The translations under genes and the position numbers were made by a program. The notes beneath the pieces are model-generated. The model ran no database searches. It had not been told where the DNA came from and saw nothing but the letters and a program-made list of their open reading frames with translations. This document shows, in pieces, positions 33,253 through 45,730 of a stretch of 64,000 bases of DNA. Each line of letters starts with the position of its first letter. Within the stretch, counting starts at the first letter, position 1. The DNA is from Usnea hakonensis (taxonomy: Eukaryota; Ascomycota; Lecanoromycetes; Lecanorales; Parmeliaceae), in NCBI GenBank assembly GCA_013423325.1, contig BLJB01000009.1, positions 124,001 to 188,000 on the forward strand, given 5' to 3'.

Positions 33253-34669
33253 TTATCCCTCTTGTTACACCCGAAGCAACGGCTTTATTGTTAGGATTCG
33301 AGGAATGTTGAAATGCCAGAGGGATCATCTCGTACTGGGCAAGCTCTTCAACTCGTTTTCCTTGGTCCTACAGCTATCAGTTCACTGGCTTCGGCCTATC
33401 CCCTTAAAGTGTGCTCATGATCTATGAGGGTTGTGGGGAGAAGATGATGCGAATACTCTTTCGGTGGCCACTGCGACATGCCCTCGCTCTGGCCTGATTA
33501 TGCAAGCTTGAAGAATAGAAATCAGCATATTAGATACCTGCCTAAAATGCATCTTTCTGCCTTGCGTGACTTTGATCTTCTGATTACATTGGGTCTTACT
33601 CGATAACAGTCTAATCTCGGCTAATTATAGTATTGCTTGAACGGAAGAAATGTCAGGGAAGAATTTCTGGCGAAGTTGAATCACCAGAGACTGTAGAGCA
33701 TTAGATGACTTTGAAGGATGGAATCATTTTATTGTATTTCAGTGTTTCAATCACGCTGGAAAGCAAAGCAAAGACTCTAGCCTGGCTGGAAGAGAGTCTC
33801 TTCCTGCTCGATTTCATGGTGCGGTTCGACGCTATGATTAGGGAGTTGCCAGTCTTTTTCAGGCGGCTTGCATATGCGCACTATGATCTCTCAGGGAGGT
33901 GGCTAAGGTGGGTAGCCTTGGGAATTGTGACAATCTTTGGATGCAAGGTCTCATCTCTTCTCAACCTTCTCTCAGCTGGCATCACTTCAAGTAACAAGTA
34001 CCTTACATCTCGATCTTGTCGGCCTTACAAAGCCTATCACATCAATACACGTAAACGGTGCATCCTCCCTCTCCGGCGCCGCTTTTCGCCTTTTCCCTCG
34101 TTTCCAGCGTTACCCTCGAGCCTCGTAAGGTACTTTACCCTTTTAGCGCGGTAAACTTTAGGGTTCAGGTCTAGGGCCAAATAAGAAAAAGAGCTCCCGA
34201 GGCTCCCTCGTCCAGTAACCAGTAAGGTAGTGCGCGTATTTGTGTATGTGATCTGCGCGTCATATTTCTTTGAATTCTATACGGAGTGCTCTCCGGCCCA
34301 CTGCACTCTACTGAACAACACCTCTACCGTCAAGCTCTCCCCTGCCTTGTTCTTTCCTTCTCTATACTCCATCCGTCATGCTCACCAACAATTGCTACAT
34401 CAGCCATGATCCGTTCTTTTCCGCCTCTCTAACAAAGTCGGTTTCTCGCAGCCTTAGGAGTGCACACGCCTCATTTTCCACCATCGACTGATCTCTCTGC
34501 CCTTCTCTCTTACACTCACCAAGCACACGGCTAGGGAAGCCTTTTACTCCGCCATCTTCTCCTTTACTGCCTCATCGGTCTTTATCACTCTCCAATCGCG
34601 GATTCATTGGCTGTAATACATCAACACCAAGTCACTGGTATTTGAGCTCCTCCACCCAAAAAGATCATA
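33253..34669. other. Intergenic: 14-3-3 3' end / SNF2-RING promoter
   Basis: 1.4 kb. The 700 nt nearest the SNF2-RING gene is strongly pyrimidine-rich, and a GTAAGGTACTTTACC motif occurs near 34126. The open frame at 33705-34154 has no recognisable domain and low-complexity Arg/Ser/Pro content. No RNA gene seen. Confidence 0.55.
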
Positions 34670-37600
34670 ATGGCTTCATCCTCATCACAAGCTGTACTGT
34701 CAGACTTGCAGAACCGTATCAACGTTGCCAAGCACGAGCTTGACACTTTGCGAGATACGGATGAAGGATATGACATGAAGAAAATGGTGTTGGAACATGG
34801 ACTAGCTAGCCTAGAGACACAATTTGATAATGAACAGCAAGAGGAGTATACTCGACACAGCAATGACACTTTGAATCCATCAGGCAGCAGCCCTCTTCCT
34901 ATCGTTGCCAGACATGGCCATCCTCGACCTCAATCCAGCGACGCCGTGACCAAATTTCCCGGCAACGGCTTCGCATCATACGCAGGAAGTTCCAATAACG
35001 CATTTGGAGGCCACTTTGCGTCAGATGGTGTTATGGCAGGTCAAGGTCGACCGGCCGCTGCACCTTCATGGAACTTTGGCCATCTTGAAGATACCACGAC
35101 TCCGGACACCAGCTTTCCATCCATGAATGGCCGCCTCTCATCCGAATCTATATCCAGTCCCGACTCCGGCTTTCTCCGCCCTCAAAAGCGGCAGAGAGAG
35201 AGCCTAGGCCTCTCCAACTCAGGCGGCCATGCAGCCAAGTCTCTTCGTGCATCCCCCAGTCCTGCTATTACCGGCACGACAACACCGACATCTCTAGAAT
35301 CATTTGAATTCCCCGATGATCCGGACCTCTTCCATCTTCTTGGTGGCAATCCAAAAGATCATATTCGCGAAATGAGAGAAGAGCAGAAGGCTCAGGAGAA
35401 GCTATTAGAGGAACGACGTAGGCAAGAACGTGAGGACGAAGAGTTTGCACGATCACTAGAGCAATATGGCGATGGGGATTGGGGTGTCGGCTACGGAGAA
35501 CAAGCAATTGCAGGGCCAAGTAACGTGGCTGGTCGTACGTCGCAGACTACTCTTGACTCACAAGGACGGTATCGTCGACCTGAACCTCTCTCATCGCCAC
35601 TCTTTGACGGGGAGGACCCCTTCTCTTCTTACACTTTGCCGATTAAACAGGAAAGCTCATCTCGACCAGATGGATCTGGTATGAAACAGGAGAACGCAAG
35701 TCGGGACACTAACGGGCACGTTCCTGTCAAGCAAGAGAGATCATATCAGCCGCCGCCTTTCATCGACTTAGACAGCGATGACGAATTTGGCACTTTGGGG
35801 AAATCCAGCCATCCAAGCAGCGATCTCGTCGAGATTGATCATAGCACTTTTTCCAACAACCGCGGCATACCGGGACCGTATAATCCATATGTGAACTCCG
35901 CAGAAACCTCTGGCACAACGAGTTGGGGCGTCACTGCGGGGCAACTTGGCCAGTCTGTCGTTGATGCTGCTAGAGGAGCGTACAACTCAGCATATAATCT
36001 CGTTGACCAACAGATCGCTGGTTACGGGTCTACTCCTTCAGGTTTCGGCGGCATTGCTGGATCATCGGTCTACAATGGAGCTGGTCCATCTTCTAATTTC
36101 ATTGACTTGGACTCTTATGAGCAGCCACAAGATCTGACGTCTAGTATCTTCGATAAACATGGTATCAACCCAAACGACCCTGCCAACAGAGAGCTAGTAG
36201 AGTCTTATATGGATCGTATTAACTATGTGACTCACGACCCGTAAGTTATGCACAAATGCTACGCTCAAGTGGATGCTGAACAATTGCCAGCACACGTACT
36301 ACGGCAGAGATCAAGTCTCTCTTGGAAAATATCCGACCAGACGAAGAGTTGCCGCCAGAGAATCGTGAGGGCACGCCTGATGCGATGACGTATGCTCTCA
36401 TGGAGCATCAAAAGCTAGGCTTGACATGGATGAGGAATATGGAAGATGGGTCAAATAAAGGGGGCATATTGGGTTCGTCTTTTCCCTCCAAGCGAGCTCA
36501 CGATTTCGGTCTTGTCCCCTCGTTGAGCCCTTACTAATGGCTTGTAGCCGATGATATGGGTCTCGGAAAGACTATCCAGGCTCTTGCATTAATGGTAGCC
36601 AGGAGGTCTACAGACCGGAAATGCAAAACCACTCTTATTGTAGCTCCTGTGGCGCTTCTCAAGCAGTGGGAGCGTGAGATACAAACAAAGCTAAAGCCAG
36701 GTTTACGCCATACATTGACAACGTTCATCCTTCACGGCGATAAGCGTCATACGAACTTTGAACGGTTACGAACATACGATGTGGTGCTTACAACATACGG
36801 TGAGTGACTCTAACCTTCTTGCCGGAAGTCTATGTCTCTTCTATATACACTGTCACATAGAATTGATGACTATACTGACTGCTCCTCGTAGGAACTCTTG
36901 CCTCTGAATTGAAGCGACGAGAAGATATCCTGACAAAAAAACGCGCCAACCCAAACTGGAGACCTACAGGCAGAGAGGACAGTCTTCCTCTGTTGGGTGA
37001 TGAGTGCAAATGGTACCGAGTCATCCTCGACGAAGCTCAATGGATCAAGAACAAGTCCACGAAACAGGCGCAGGCAGTGTCCCAGTTGCAAGCGCTAACG
37101 AGGTTCTGCATGACAGGAACACCGATGAGTAAGCTATCTCACAATCTTTCTACCCATGACACTGTTGGGGCTGCTGACTCAAGGAAAATCTAGTGAACAA
37201 CGTATCGGAACTCTATAGTCTAATACATTTCCTCCGCATCCGCCCGGTAAGTTTGTATGTTTCCATTTGGACTGGACAAAGAGTCTTGAGATGTTGAGTC
37301 TCTTTTCGAAAAATTTTCTGATGCTCGAGCGTCTACATTATGGCGAAGCTGACTGCGAAATTTTAACTCAGTATTGCGAACCAGAAAATTTTCGCCGGGA
37401 CTTTACTTCCCCACTTAAGGGCTCCTCAGATATTGCAAAGAGCAGGGCCATGCGAAAGTTACAGGCTTTGCTCAAAGCCATTCTCCTTCGTCGCACTAAG
37501 AAGTCTCAAATCGATGGAAAATCTATCCTGGATCTGCCGGAAAGAACCACTGAACAAAGCCACGCGGTATTTAGCGATGACGAGCTGGAATTCTACCGGG

Positions 37601-39193
37601 CGTTGGAATCGCATACTCAGTTGACCTTCAACAAATACCTCAAAGCGAACACGGTGGGACGAAACTACTCCAATATCTTGGTTCTTCTACTTCGTCTACG
37701 TCAAGCAGTAAGCACTCTTTTTGAGCCATTCTCCCCTTCTGAAACCCTTGCTCAATGCTTCACATACGTTTCGAATTTTCTCCTTATTGCAAAGCCATTC
37801 CAGTAGAGAAACGCTGACTTTGCAATGGTTCAGTGCTGTCATCCCCATCTCATCAAGGATTTTGGTCAAGCGTCTGGCTCTGCAGATGTCACTCCAGAGG
37901 ACATGTTGAAGCTAGCGAGAGAGCTTGCTCCTGAGGTTGTCGCTCGTATCAAGGAGCAATGTTCCTTGAACGAAGACAGTGCCATGGAATGCCCTGTGTG
38001 CATGGATATGGCCGATAATCCTACGATATTTATTCCGTGCGGCCACAACACCTGCTCCGAGTGCTTTGCACGGATCTCTGATCCGTCGCAAGCGAATGCT
38101 GATGGTAATGAAGGCCGTAATCCTGATATAAAGTGCCCTAATTGTCGTGGGAAAATCATACTGACAAAGGTCATCGACCACAACGCTTTCAAGCGACTTT
38201 ATCTGCCCGAGCTGATGCCGAATGGTTTACTGGAAGATGACGAGGATTCCCAGGCGGACGTGGAAACTACAGACGAGAGTGACAGTGACGATGACGAAGA
38301 CGAAGAGGATGATGAGGTCGACTCGAAGGGTAATCTTCTCAATTTTGTCGTCCGAGATGACTCCGATGAAGATTCTTCTGAGACGGAAGAGGGGAATGCT
38401 TCATATAGTCGTGGCAAGCTTTCAGGCAACAAGTCTTCGTCATCAAAGAAGGCCAAGAAACGAAACAAGGGCAAGGGCAAAGCCAAAGATAAGAAACCGC
38501 CTAAGCAGACTTTAGCGGAGCTCAAGAAGGCAGGGATGCGTAATAACAAGGCCCGCCAGCGATATCTAAAGCGGTTAAATAAAGAATGGATACCCAGCGG
38601 CAAGACTGAGAAAACAATGGAGGTAAGCATACTCGACAGAACCATGTTTGTCATTTTGTACTAATGAGCATCAGATTCTTCGAGCTATCCAGGAAAGAAA
38701 GAACCCGGAGACGAATCAGTGTGAGAAGACGATCATCTTCTCACAATTCACCTCCTTACTGGACCTGCTGGAGGTACCTATTGCCAACGCAGGATGGAAT
38801 TATCGCCGCTACGATGGCAGCATGACTGCGAATGCCAGGAACGAGGCTGTCCTGGATTTTACGGATCGAAAGGAATGCAAAATTATGTTGGTATCTCTCA
38901 AGGCGGGAAATGCGGGATTGAATCTGGTGGCCGCCTCGCAAGTCATTATCCTGGACCCATTCTGGAACCCATTTGTCGAAGAACAGGCAATCGATCGGGC
39001 CCACCGGATTGGACAACAAAAGCCGGTGCAGGTGCACCGTGTGCTCGTTCCTAACACGGTTGAAGACCGAATCTTAGCACTCCAGGAGAAGAAGCGCGAA
39101 CTCATCGAGGCCGCACTGGATGAGAAGGCCAGTCAGAATGTCGGACGATTAGGGATTCGCGAGCTGGGATTCCTGTTCGACGTAGCGACCTAG
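34670..39193 (+). CDS. SNF2-family SUMO-targeted translocase with RING finger (Uls1/Rrp1-2-like)
   Basis: Multi-exon gene. Exon 1 (34670-36240) is a 524-residue regulatory region with candidate SUMO-interacting motifs (PFIDLDSDDEF near residue 363, DLVEIDHS near 385, FIDLDSYE near 476). Then follow the helicase motifs: MEHQKLGLTWM, ADDMGLGKTIQALALM (Walker A), LIVAPVALLKQWEREI, VILDEAQWIKN (DEAQ box), FCMTGTPM. A C3HC4 RING sits between the two helicase halves, starting CPVCMDMADNPTIFIPCGHN and ending CPNCRGKI. An acidic then Lys-rich linker follows (near 38230-38510), then helicase C: KTIIFSQFTSLLDLL, LVSLKAGNAGLNL, DPFWNPFVEEQAIDRAHRIG. The layout matches Uls1/Ris1 and fission yeast Rrp1/Rrp2, which displace SUMOylated proteins and act in recombination control. 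Introns were resolved at all domain joins. Confidence 0.92.
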
Positions 39194-40695
39194 GAGTAAT
39201 GCGCAGTTGCATCCGCACAAGTTGCTATCATGTACAACTTTGTCGGTGCATACCTATTGGGCTCGGTCCATTTCGTTGCTGGATTAGGATTAGGAGGGGT
39301 GAGGTGCATCTTTCCAAGCAGCAAGGATAGAAGGATTGCAGCAATGCAAAGGATGGGGCACATGTGCTAGTGACATATCGCTTTTACATTATATTCATGT
39401 TGCAAATGACTGGCTTCCTCGGGCGAGATACCCAGGCTTCAGGCTCCAGGCATAGGAAAAGGGCAGACTTGGCGTTTGATGAGGACGGACATATTATTAT
39501 TCGACAAGGATGAGAAAGCCAGGATAGCATTATTGCTGTTAGCTTACATTTATTGTACTTTAAGAAGGTTTATAGCAATAGCAATAGCAATATTCTCGTC
39601 AAGAATGGCATTGAAATCAATGATGATGTGGTATGATTGGTAATGATTGGTATGATTGGTATGCTTGGTAGCGGGAGAGGTTGGATATAAGGATATAAGT
39701 AGGTAGAAATGACATGATGATGCATGATGGAAATTATTTTGGGAGCAAAAGGGTCCAAGTAGTCCAAGGGTTGAGGGCCCAAGCATCGGAGGAGTGCAGA
39801 TCTCTCGGGTGCGGTTGACGATCATACGTCATAAGACATGATGAAATACATGAAATACGTGAAATACGTAAGGTACTTTATTTAATTCCATCACACGTCA
39901 AGTCCTTCTGCAACAATCATTCGCTGACCGGTTTGACCCTTCATCACTTTTTTCTACTTTTTTCTACTTTTTCTACCTACTCCTTCTCACCCCCTCTCAT
40001 TGTATTAGTACACTAAGTATCCTAATATTAATCCTAATTCCCAGCAATCTTACTTACACAGTACCATCTGTAAGATAAAGTACCTTACTGTAGAGAGTGA
40101 GTGCTATTCAAATCGTCAAATTATCCTTCCTTCTGTTTACCTTACTTTACTTCTTCACCTTAATCTTTCTCAAATCAATTATTGAGACCCTCACCTTTTG
40201 GGCAAGACCAATCCCATTCCCCCAAATGCCTCTACCTTTCCTTCCTTGCATCAACCCGGGGACCTTGGTTGCGCCAAGAGAGTAGCAACTCGGTCAAATA
40301 CATTCACTTACTTACTTTACTCTTTGCTGTATCTGTATCTTGTACGCTGTCCGCCGACTCGGTGTACGAGTACCTCTTAACACATATCAAAGAGATTGAC
40401 TCGACATCGCAGCGATAGGAGAGTCGAGACAGACCGCTCCGAAGCGCGTGACCAGCTCCAATACCAATATATTCCCCCGCCTTGCTGATACCCCTACGAG
40501 TCCTTGTACCCCCGCAAAGAGGCATCAGCACTAGCCTGTCCTCGGTCAACATCAACCAGAGAAGCCTTCATCATCTTTCAAACCCACCAGACTTCAACTC
40601 ATACTCTACTTTAACTTCTTTCAATACCTTAACCCCATAACCCAGTAGCTGCAACACAACCCTTCAACAATAATAATCTACTCTGCATACCCAAC
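39194..40695. other. 1.5 kb intergenic, repeat-bearing
   Basis: Contains short tandem repeats (AATAGC near 39573-39590, TGATTGGTA-type near 39628-39671, TTTTTTCTAC near 39948-39978) and TACGTAAGGTACTTTA near 39862. The last 600 nt is pyrimidine-rich leader and promoter of the SCOC-type gene. Short frames here (40097-40418) look non-coding. Confidence 0.55.
39573..39675. repeat. Clustered short tandem repeats
   Basis: AATAGC repeated about three times, followed some 45 nt later by several TGATTGGTA-like units. Directly visible; intergenic. Confidence 0.75.
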
Positions 40696-41354
40696 ATGGC
40701 CTCCATCGACAGCGCAACCTCTGTGCCCACTGCCGCCGAACCTGAACCACTCACTTCCTCGCCATCCACCGTCACCACCCACCACTCAGACTCCCACGCC
40801 AAAGCTCCCACCAACCCTGACTCCACCCAGCCCTCAACCACCACATCCTCGGACCATGAATCAATCACGGACGAACGACGCTCACGCTCCCTTACTCGCC
40901 CAAAATACGTCTCCCGCAAGTCAAGTCGCACAATGCTTATTCCCTCTGACTCACCCGATGTCGAGCTTAAGGAGGAAGAGAACTATCCGCCCGGTGATGC
41001 CCGAGCCATGAGTCCGCGTCGGAGTCCTGAGGAGACAAATAAGATGTTCGACAAGAGTCGAGCCGCTTTGACTAAGTCCGTTCATCCTTACCTTTATCCG
41101 TTACCCTTTCCTTCACATTGTCAGACAGCACTGCCACTGTCAAACAAGCACGCAAGCAAGCCACTGACTTGACATGTAGTCATGCTATGGAAGTCCAATC
41201 CAGCCTCGACGCCCTAGTCAACCGCTGTGAGAACGTCCAGTCGGACCTGAGCAAACTGGAGAAGAACAACAACGACCTCCAGGAATACATTGGCGGACTA
41301 ACCCGTAGCATGTCCAAGTCGACCGACTTGTCATCCACGGGCCGCAAGAAGTGA
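40696..41354 (+). CDS. SCOC-type short coiled-coil protein
   Basis: Two exons: 40696 to about 41076, and about 41179 to 41354. The N-terminal 120 residues are Ser/Thr/Pro-rich and disordered. The end of exon 1 (NKMFDKSRAALT) joins HAMEVQSSLDALVNRCENVQ, followed by SDLSKLEKNNNDLQEYIGGL, a heptad-repeat coiled coil characteristic of the SCOC (short coiled-coil) family, which binds Arl1/Arl-type GTPases at the Golgi and affects autophagy in animals. Joining at AA|gtccgt...gtag|T restores the conserved ALT-N-HA spacing. The donor GTCCGT is weak. A reading that starts inside the intron (41118) is not favoured. Function is inferred from the family. Confidence 0.8.
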
Positions 41355-42437
41355 AGCAGCGGTAGCAGCGCGGCCCAGCGATTCGTAGCGCACACAGCTT
41401 CTTCCTTCCTTTCCTACCAAAACGTGGTCCCTTTACAAAACTCATGCAAAGCATAGCGATGGAGCGATGATAACCCTTAAACTTTTTCGGTGGAGCAATT
41501 GACAGGGCCAAGTTTCCGAGCAGGGCATACATTAGGCGTGGGAATGTTCACATGTATACTGTTAACAAACATGGCTTAGTGAGCGCGACTGGAGCGGCAG
41601 AGCTGATACCCGGGTTGCCCTTTGCCTGCGAGGTGTTATATTGGAGTTCGCAGCTATATCCCAGGGGGGGCTCCGAGAAAAGCTTTCCTTCGGAATGGAC
41701 CTTTGCAGATTCGAGATTAATACTCCAGTTGATCCTTCTCATCACAGTGCACTGTGTTCGTAGATGTACTTTGTAATTTTTGGGACTGATGATCTAGTCA
41801 ACACTGTGACTGACCATTTAGTCAAGATTGATTCGATTCCCATCATGATAGACCAGGTTATTGTGGTAACGTAACCATAGATAACAATGCTGCGCTTCGA
41901 GACCGGCCTCTAGAGGCACGCGTCCATTCGAAAGATTTAATATTAACGGAAACTGACAGGATCGAAACGGCAAGAAGCGTGGGTAGTTCGTATAACTGGC
42001 TTGCTTTCACGCCATCTTAAGCTATCAGCTATCGAGCAATCTGTGATCAAAGTAAAGTAAAGTAACTTCTATCTGTAAATTTGATTTTCCAGATGCCACA
42101 AGCCACGCTAGACGTGCCCGAGAATGGCCAAGAAATCCTCAGAGACGCGTACTTAACAGCCTGTGATCAGTGATGATGATGTAGAAATGGCCGAGGCAGA
42201 AGATGACACCGACTCGAAACACCCCAATGCAACAAACCGAAGCCAAAGACAGCAACAAAGTGGCCTGGACCTTCTCCATCCAGTGTCATGGACATGACCC
42301 AGCCATCACATTCTATGGAGACAGCAATCAACACCGGCAGCGGAAATGATTGTATTGAAAATATCCTGTTTTTCCGACTCCTCATTCTCTATCCTCCAAG
42401 TCGTTTTCTCTTTGGTTGGATTGGAGCTCAGAGATTC
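41355..42437. other. Convergent 3' intergenic region
   Basis: 1.1 kb between the SCOC-type gene and the convergent ubiquitin-domain gene. Short frames only (for example 41552-41776), with no recognisable domain. A possible tRNA-like TTCGATTCC near 41829 has no matching stems. Confidence 0.5.
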
Positions 42438-44133
42438 TCAGCTTCGCAATTTAATGCGGGAAAGCTCGTCCATGAGCTCAGACACGGGGACGAAGGTGCC
42501 CATGGCGGAGCCGTCGGGATTGAGGAGGATGATTGGGGTTTCGAGGGGTTGTTCGTCTTCATCGGCGTTATCATCATCATCGGCCTCATCATCATCATCG
42601 GCGCCATCCTCATCGGCGCCATCCTCGGCCCCATCATCGGCGAAATCCTCATCTGCTTCAACGCTAGAATTCTCCGCCTTTTTGTTCGGTTTGGGTGCAC
42701 CGTCCCCATTGTGCTCCCGCTTTCCATTCTTGTTTTTGATCTTGTCCAGTTGCTTCACGGACTTGATACCGTCAAAGTCACCCTTTATAGTGGACTTTTC
42801 CCCGTAAATCTTGAAGAATGGGAGGCCGTGATCGCGGTAGGTCTGTGCGGAAATGGGCGTAGAAGGGGGAGGCTTTCCCGTAATTTGCTGGAACATGTCC
42901 GAGTTGAGGATCTGGACGTTGAAACAGGCCGTGCGGTCTCGCTCCCAGATCTCGGCGGGGTTAGTGTCCTCTAGGATGCACTGCTTGATCAGACCACCCG
43001 GGGCGACGCCTAAAGCAACATCCTCGGGGCATGGACCCCCGCCGCCACCGCGGAGTCTTAAAATCAAATCAATCGTCGATTCCTATTCCACGTTTAGTCA
43101 AGGCAAGGCCTCATGTCGAATTTGAACAGACCTTCTTGATATCGTAATCTGCGAGAGATTTACCTGTAGACATTAGCTTGCGAAACTTTCTGGAATCTGA
43201 GGGTTCTTTACCACCCTCATCAAGTTGCTTGCCACCAATAACGAGACGCTGCTGATCTCGTGGGATGCCTTCTATGTCCTCGATGTGCTCTTTCACTTCG
43301 TCAATCCGATCTGAAGGCAATGGATTTAGGGTGATCATTTTGCCTATTAATGTACAGATGTAAATTTGAATGGGGCTATCGTCAAATCCGGGAGGGTTAG
43401 GACCCTTAGGCGGTAAGTACGGTGGTGTTGCCGGCGTGACATGGAATTGGAGTCCTCCAATCAGGTCTTGACCAGTAACTTGGGCTTCGATAGAGTAGCC
43501 AGAGTCCAGGGGCATCGCTACGAACTGACGGACACACTCATTGTCAGAAGCGATACCGTCGAGCCAAAGTTGCTTTGGCGTGACAATGTAGTCTTGGACA
43601 GACTTCTTCTTCTCCATCAAGTCTAGACGCCGCATCATGACAGCCTGATCGTTGTTGCCAGTAGGGTCACCAGAGATAGCATTCACGCCTCCAACAAAGA
43701 CCTTAATAGCGAACGGCACTTTGGAGACAAACGAGATCCACATCGCCTCACGCTCTAAAAAGTCTTAGTCCTTGCTTTTTAGTTCGGAGAGGTGAGGGGA
43801 GAGTCATATGGAAAGAGAGGACATACGATACATGGGAAGAAAAAGCCCGCCTTTGGCCGCCATCTCCTTAGGCATCTTCTCTGCGTAGTCGGTGACGGAG
43901 TAGAGCGGGAAAGTTCCCATATCCGGTGGCAACTCAGAGTCTCCCTTGCCATCAGGGACTCGGATCGTACGCTGAAAAGAGATGTCAAGAGTCTGTCGAT
44001 TTCCACGCGTGACATGGATAGTGTCATTTCCATTGCGGGTGGAAAAGCTCTGCCCGAGCGTGCAACTCAAATCAGCTGTATATCGGGTCTTTGGGACAGT
44101 TGACCCGGTGTCCTCGTTCTTGATGAGAGTCAT
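42438..44133 (-). CDS. Multidomain fungal protein with embedded ubiquitin-like domain
   Basis: Exons 43827-44133, 43132-43754 and 42438-43082 join with no leftover bases to give 524 aa. Layout: an N-terminal domain (residues about 1-105) ending FLPMYQREAMWISF; a second domain (KVPFAIKVFVGGVNAISGDP, KKSVQDYIVTPKQLWLDGIA, QFVAMPLDSGYSIEAQVTGQ); a ubiquitin-like domain (about 232-323); a third domain (LGVAPGGLIKQCI, FNVQILNSDMFQQITGKPPP, THGLPFFKIY-like); and a very acidic Asp/Glu tail. The ubiquitin part keeps TLIGKMITL, IEGIPRDQQRLVIGGKQL, SLADYDIKKESTIDL and LRLRGG, but has about 16 extra residues inserted after KQLDEGG. Fungal proteins with ubiquitin set between such domains exist; their function is unknown to me. 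The start at MTLIKNEDTG is chosen because the upstream frame has no ATG. Confidence 0.82.
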
Positions 44134-44777
44134 GATGTCGACAATGTCGTGTTGCAGGTTGGGTAAGTAATAGAAGTTTAGACAGCAAGAGATCGACACT
44201 GAGGGATTAGCTCTTAAATTTTGATCGTCAGGTCGGAGTCAGATTTGAAAGAAGTTAGAGAAAGAGAAGAAGGAATCTGGTTACGAGGAGGTTTTTATGG
44301 GCAACCGAGATCAGAATCTGTGTCAAGTATAGTGTCAAAAGAGATATGTCACAAGAACGAGATATAGAAGCCTGTGTCAGGTTTGAAATGTGCTAATCAT
44401 GCATTTGAATCTAAATCTTTCTCGGACAATGTCAACACATTTCTTCACACAACCGGATATGGATGGAAGACTTCACCTGATTGAATTGAATCTATGCTAT
44501 GTGAAATCTACCTACAGAAAGCATACCATTCCGATAGCTCTAGAAGTTCCAGTACCAGGGTATCATTTTCTCCCCCATAATATCTGACCCTGGAACTTTA
44601 TCCGTCAATACCCTTGGCTGAGAGCAAAACATGCCGTGAAGGCATATAATGGTCACAACACACAAAATCGTGCAATTAGAAGAATATCAAGATTGCTATT
44701 TGCCATCTCATTCTGTCCATCCTCCACGCGACGACGCCTTTCTTGGCCCGCTGTATGAGCCAGCATGCTACGCTGCT
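44134..44777. other. Intergenic: Ubl-gene promoter / Ran 3' end
   Basis: About 640 nt with no supported gene. The part next to 44133 is pyrimidine-rich on the minus strand, as expected of a leader. Confidence 0.5.
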
Positions 44778-45730
44778 CTATAGATCTGGATCATCTTCAT
44801 CTGGCAATGGCTGGTTCGCAGCATCATTCATCTCTTCCTGGTATTGTTTCAGAAGCGCTTCGTCAACCTGGACAGTTGGGGGAGCCAAAGCGAGACCAGC
44901 GACGAATTCCTGACAGGCCAAAATTAGTATCTAGCAAGTATTGAATCTTATCTGGACTTACCAAGCTTGGATTGCCAACAAGCTTTCTGGCCAGCCACAG
45001 GAAGGGTTTTTCGAAGTTGTAGTTGGATTTGGCGCTAATGTCATAGTACTGGAGATTCTTCTTGCGATGGAAAGTGATAGTCTTGGCCTTCACTTTACGC
45101 TCTTTCACGTCGACTTTGTTGCCGCAAAGGACGATTGGGACTTGTTCGCAAACACGGACTAGGTCGCCTAGAGATGGGTTAGTCGTATGCCTCTAATAAT
45201 GATGGCGAAAAACATACGGTGCCAGTTGGGAACATTTTTGTAGGTGATGCGGGACGTGACGTCGAACATGATGATACCACACTGGCCGTTAATGTAGTAC
45301 CCATCTCGAAGGCCACCGAACTTCTCTTGCCCTGCGGTATCCCAGACATCGAATTGAATTGGACCGAGGTTCTAACACAACATCAACCGGCTGAATCAAA
45401 TCCAGCATTACAGATGGAAAACATACTGTTGAGAACCCAAGCGGGTGGACCTCGACACCAAGGGTTGCAATGTACTTCTTCTCAAATTCTCCAGTCAAAT
45501 GGCGCTTGACAAACGTGGTCTGATACATCGAGTTAGCCGTGATCTCTAAGGATACGAAGAACTGCCCAAGTCTTGAGCCTAAGCTCATGTGTTTTGGGTG
45601 GATCTAAGATCATACAGCTGCGGCAAGCAAAGTTTAAAACGCGGGTAGAACGAACCTTTCCAGTACCACCATCTCCAACCAGCACAAGCTTGAAGGTAGG
45701 AGGCACTTGTGCGCCAGATGCCTCAGCCAT
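44778..45730 (-). CDS. Ran GTPase (Gsp1/Spi1)
   Basis: Small GTPase driving nuclear transport and spindle assembly. The start MAEASGAQVPPTFKLVLVGD leads into the P-loop GDGGTGK, split by an intron. Next are TTFVKRHLTGEFEKKYIATL and GVEVHPL (switch I), an exon with NLGPIQFDVWDTAGQEKFGG (switch II, G3), GYYINGQCGIIMFDV, the G4 motif CGNKVDVKERKVKAK, G5 within YYDISAKSNYNFEKPF and LARKLVGNPSL. The C-terminus ends in the acidic DEDDPDL tail typical of Ran. At least five introns. Length is about 215 aa, as expected. An upstream in-frame Met at 45739 is possible. Confidence 0.96.

Noticed and set aside
33705..34154. 149-codon frame upstream of the SNF2-RING gene
   Set aside because: Low-complexity leader/promoter DNA, no domain and no splice path to the gene.
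38199..38654. 151-codon minus-strand Ser-rich frame
   Set aside because: Antisense of the acidic/Lys-rich linker of the SNF2-RING gene.
42288..42974. 228-codon plus-strand frame that looks like a membrane protein
   Set aside because: Its Ile/Gly-rich stretches are the antisense reading of the Asp/Glu-rich tail of the ubiquitin-domain gene.
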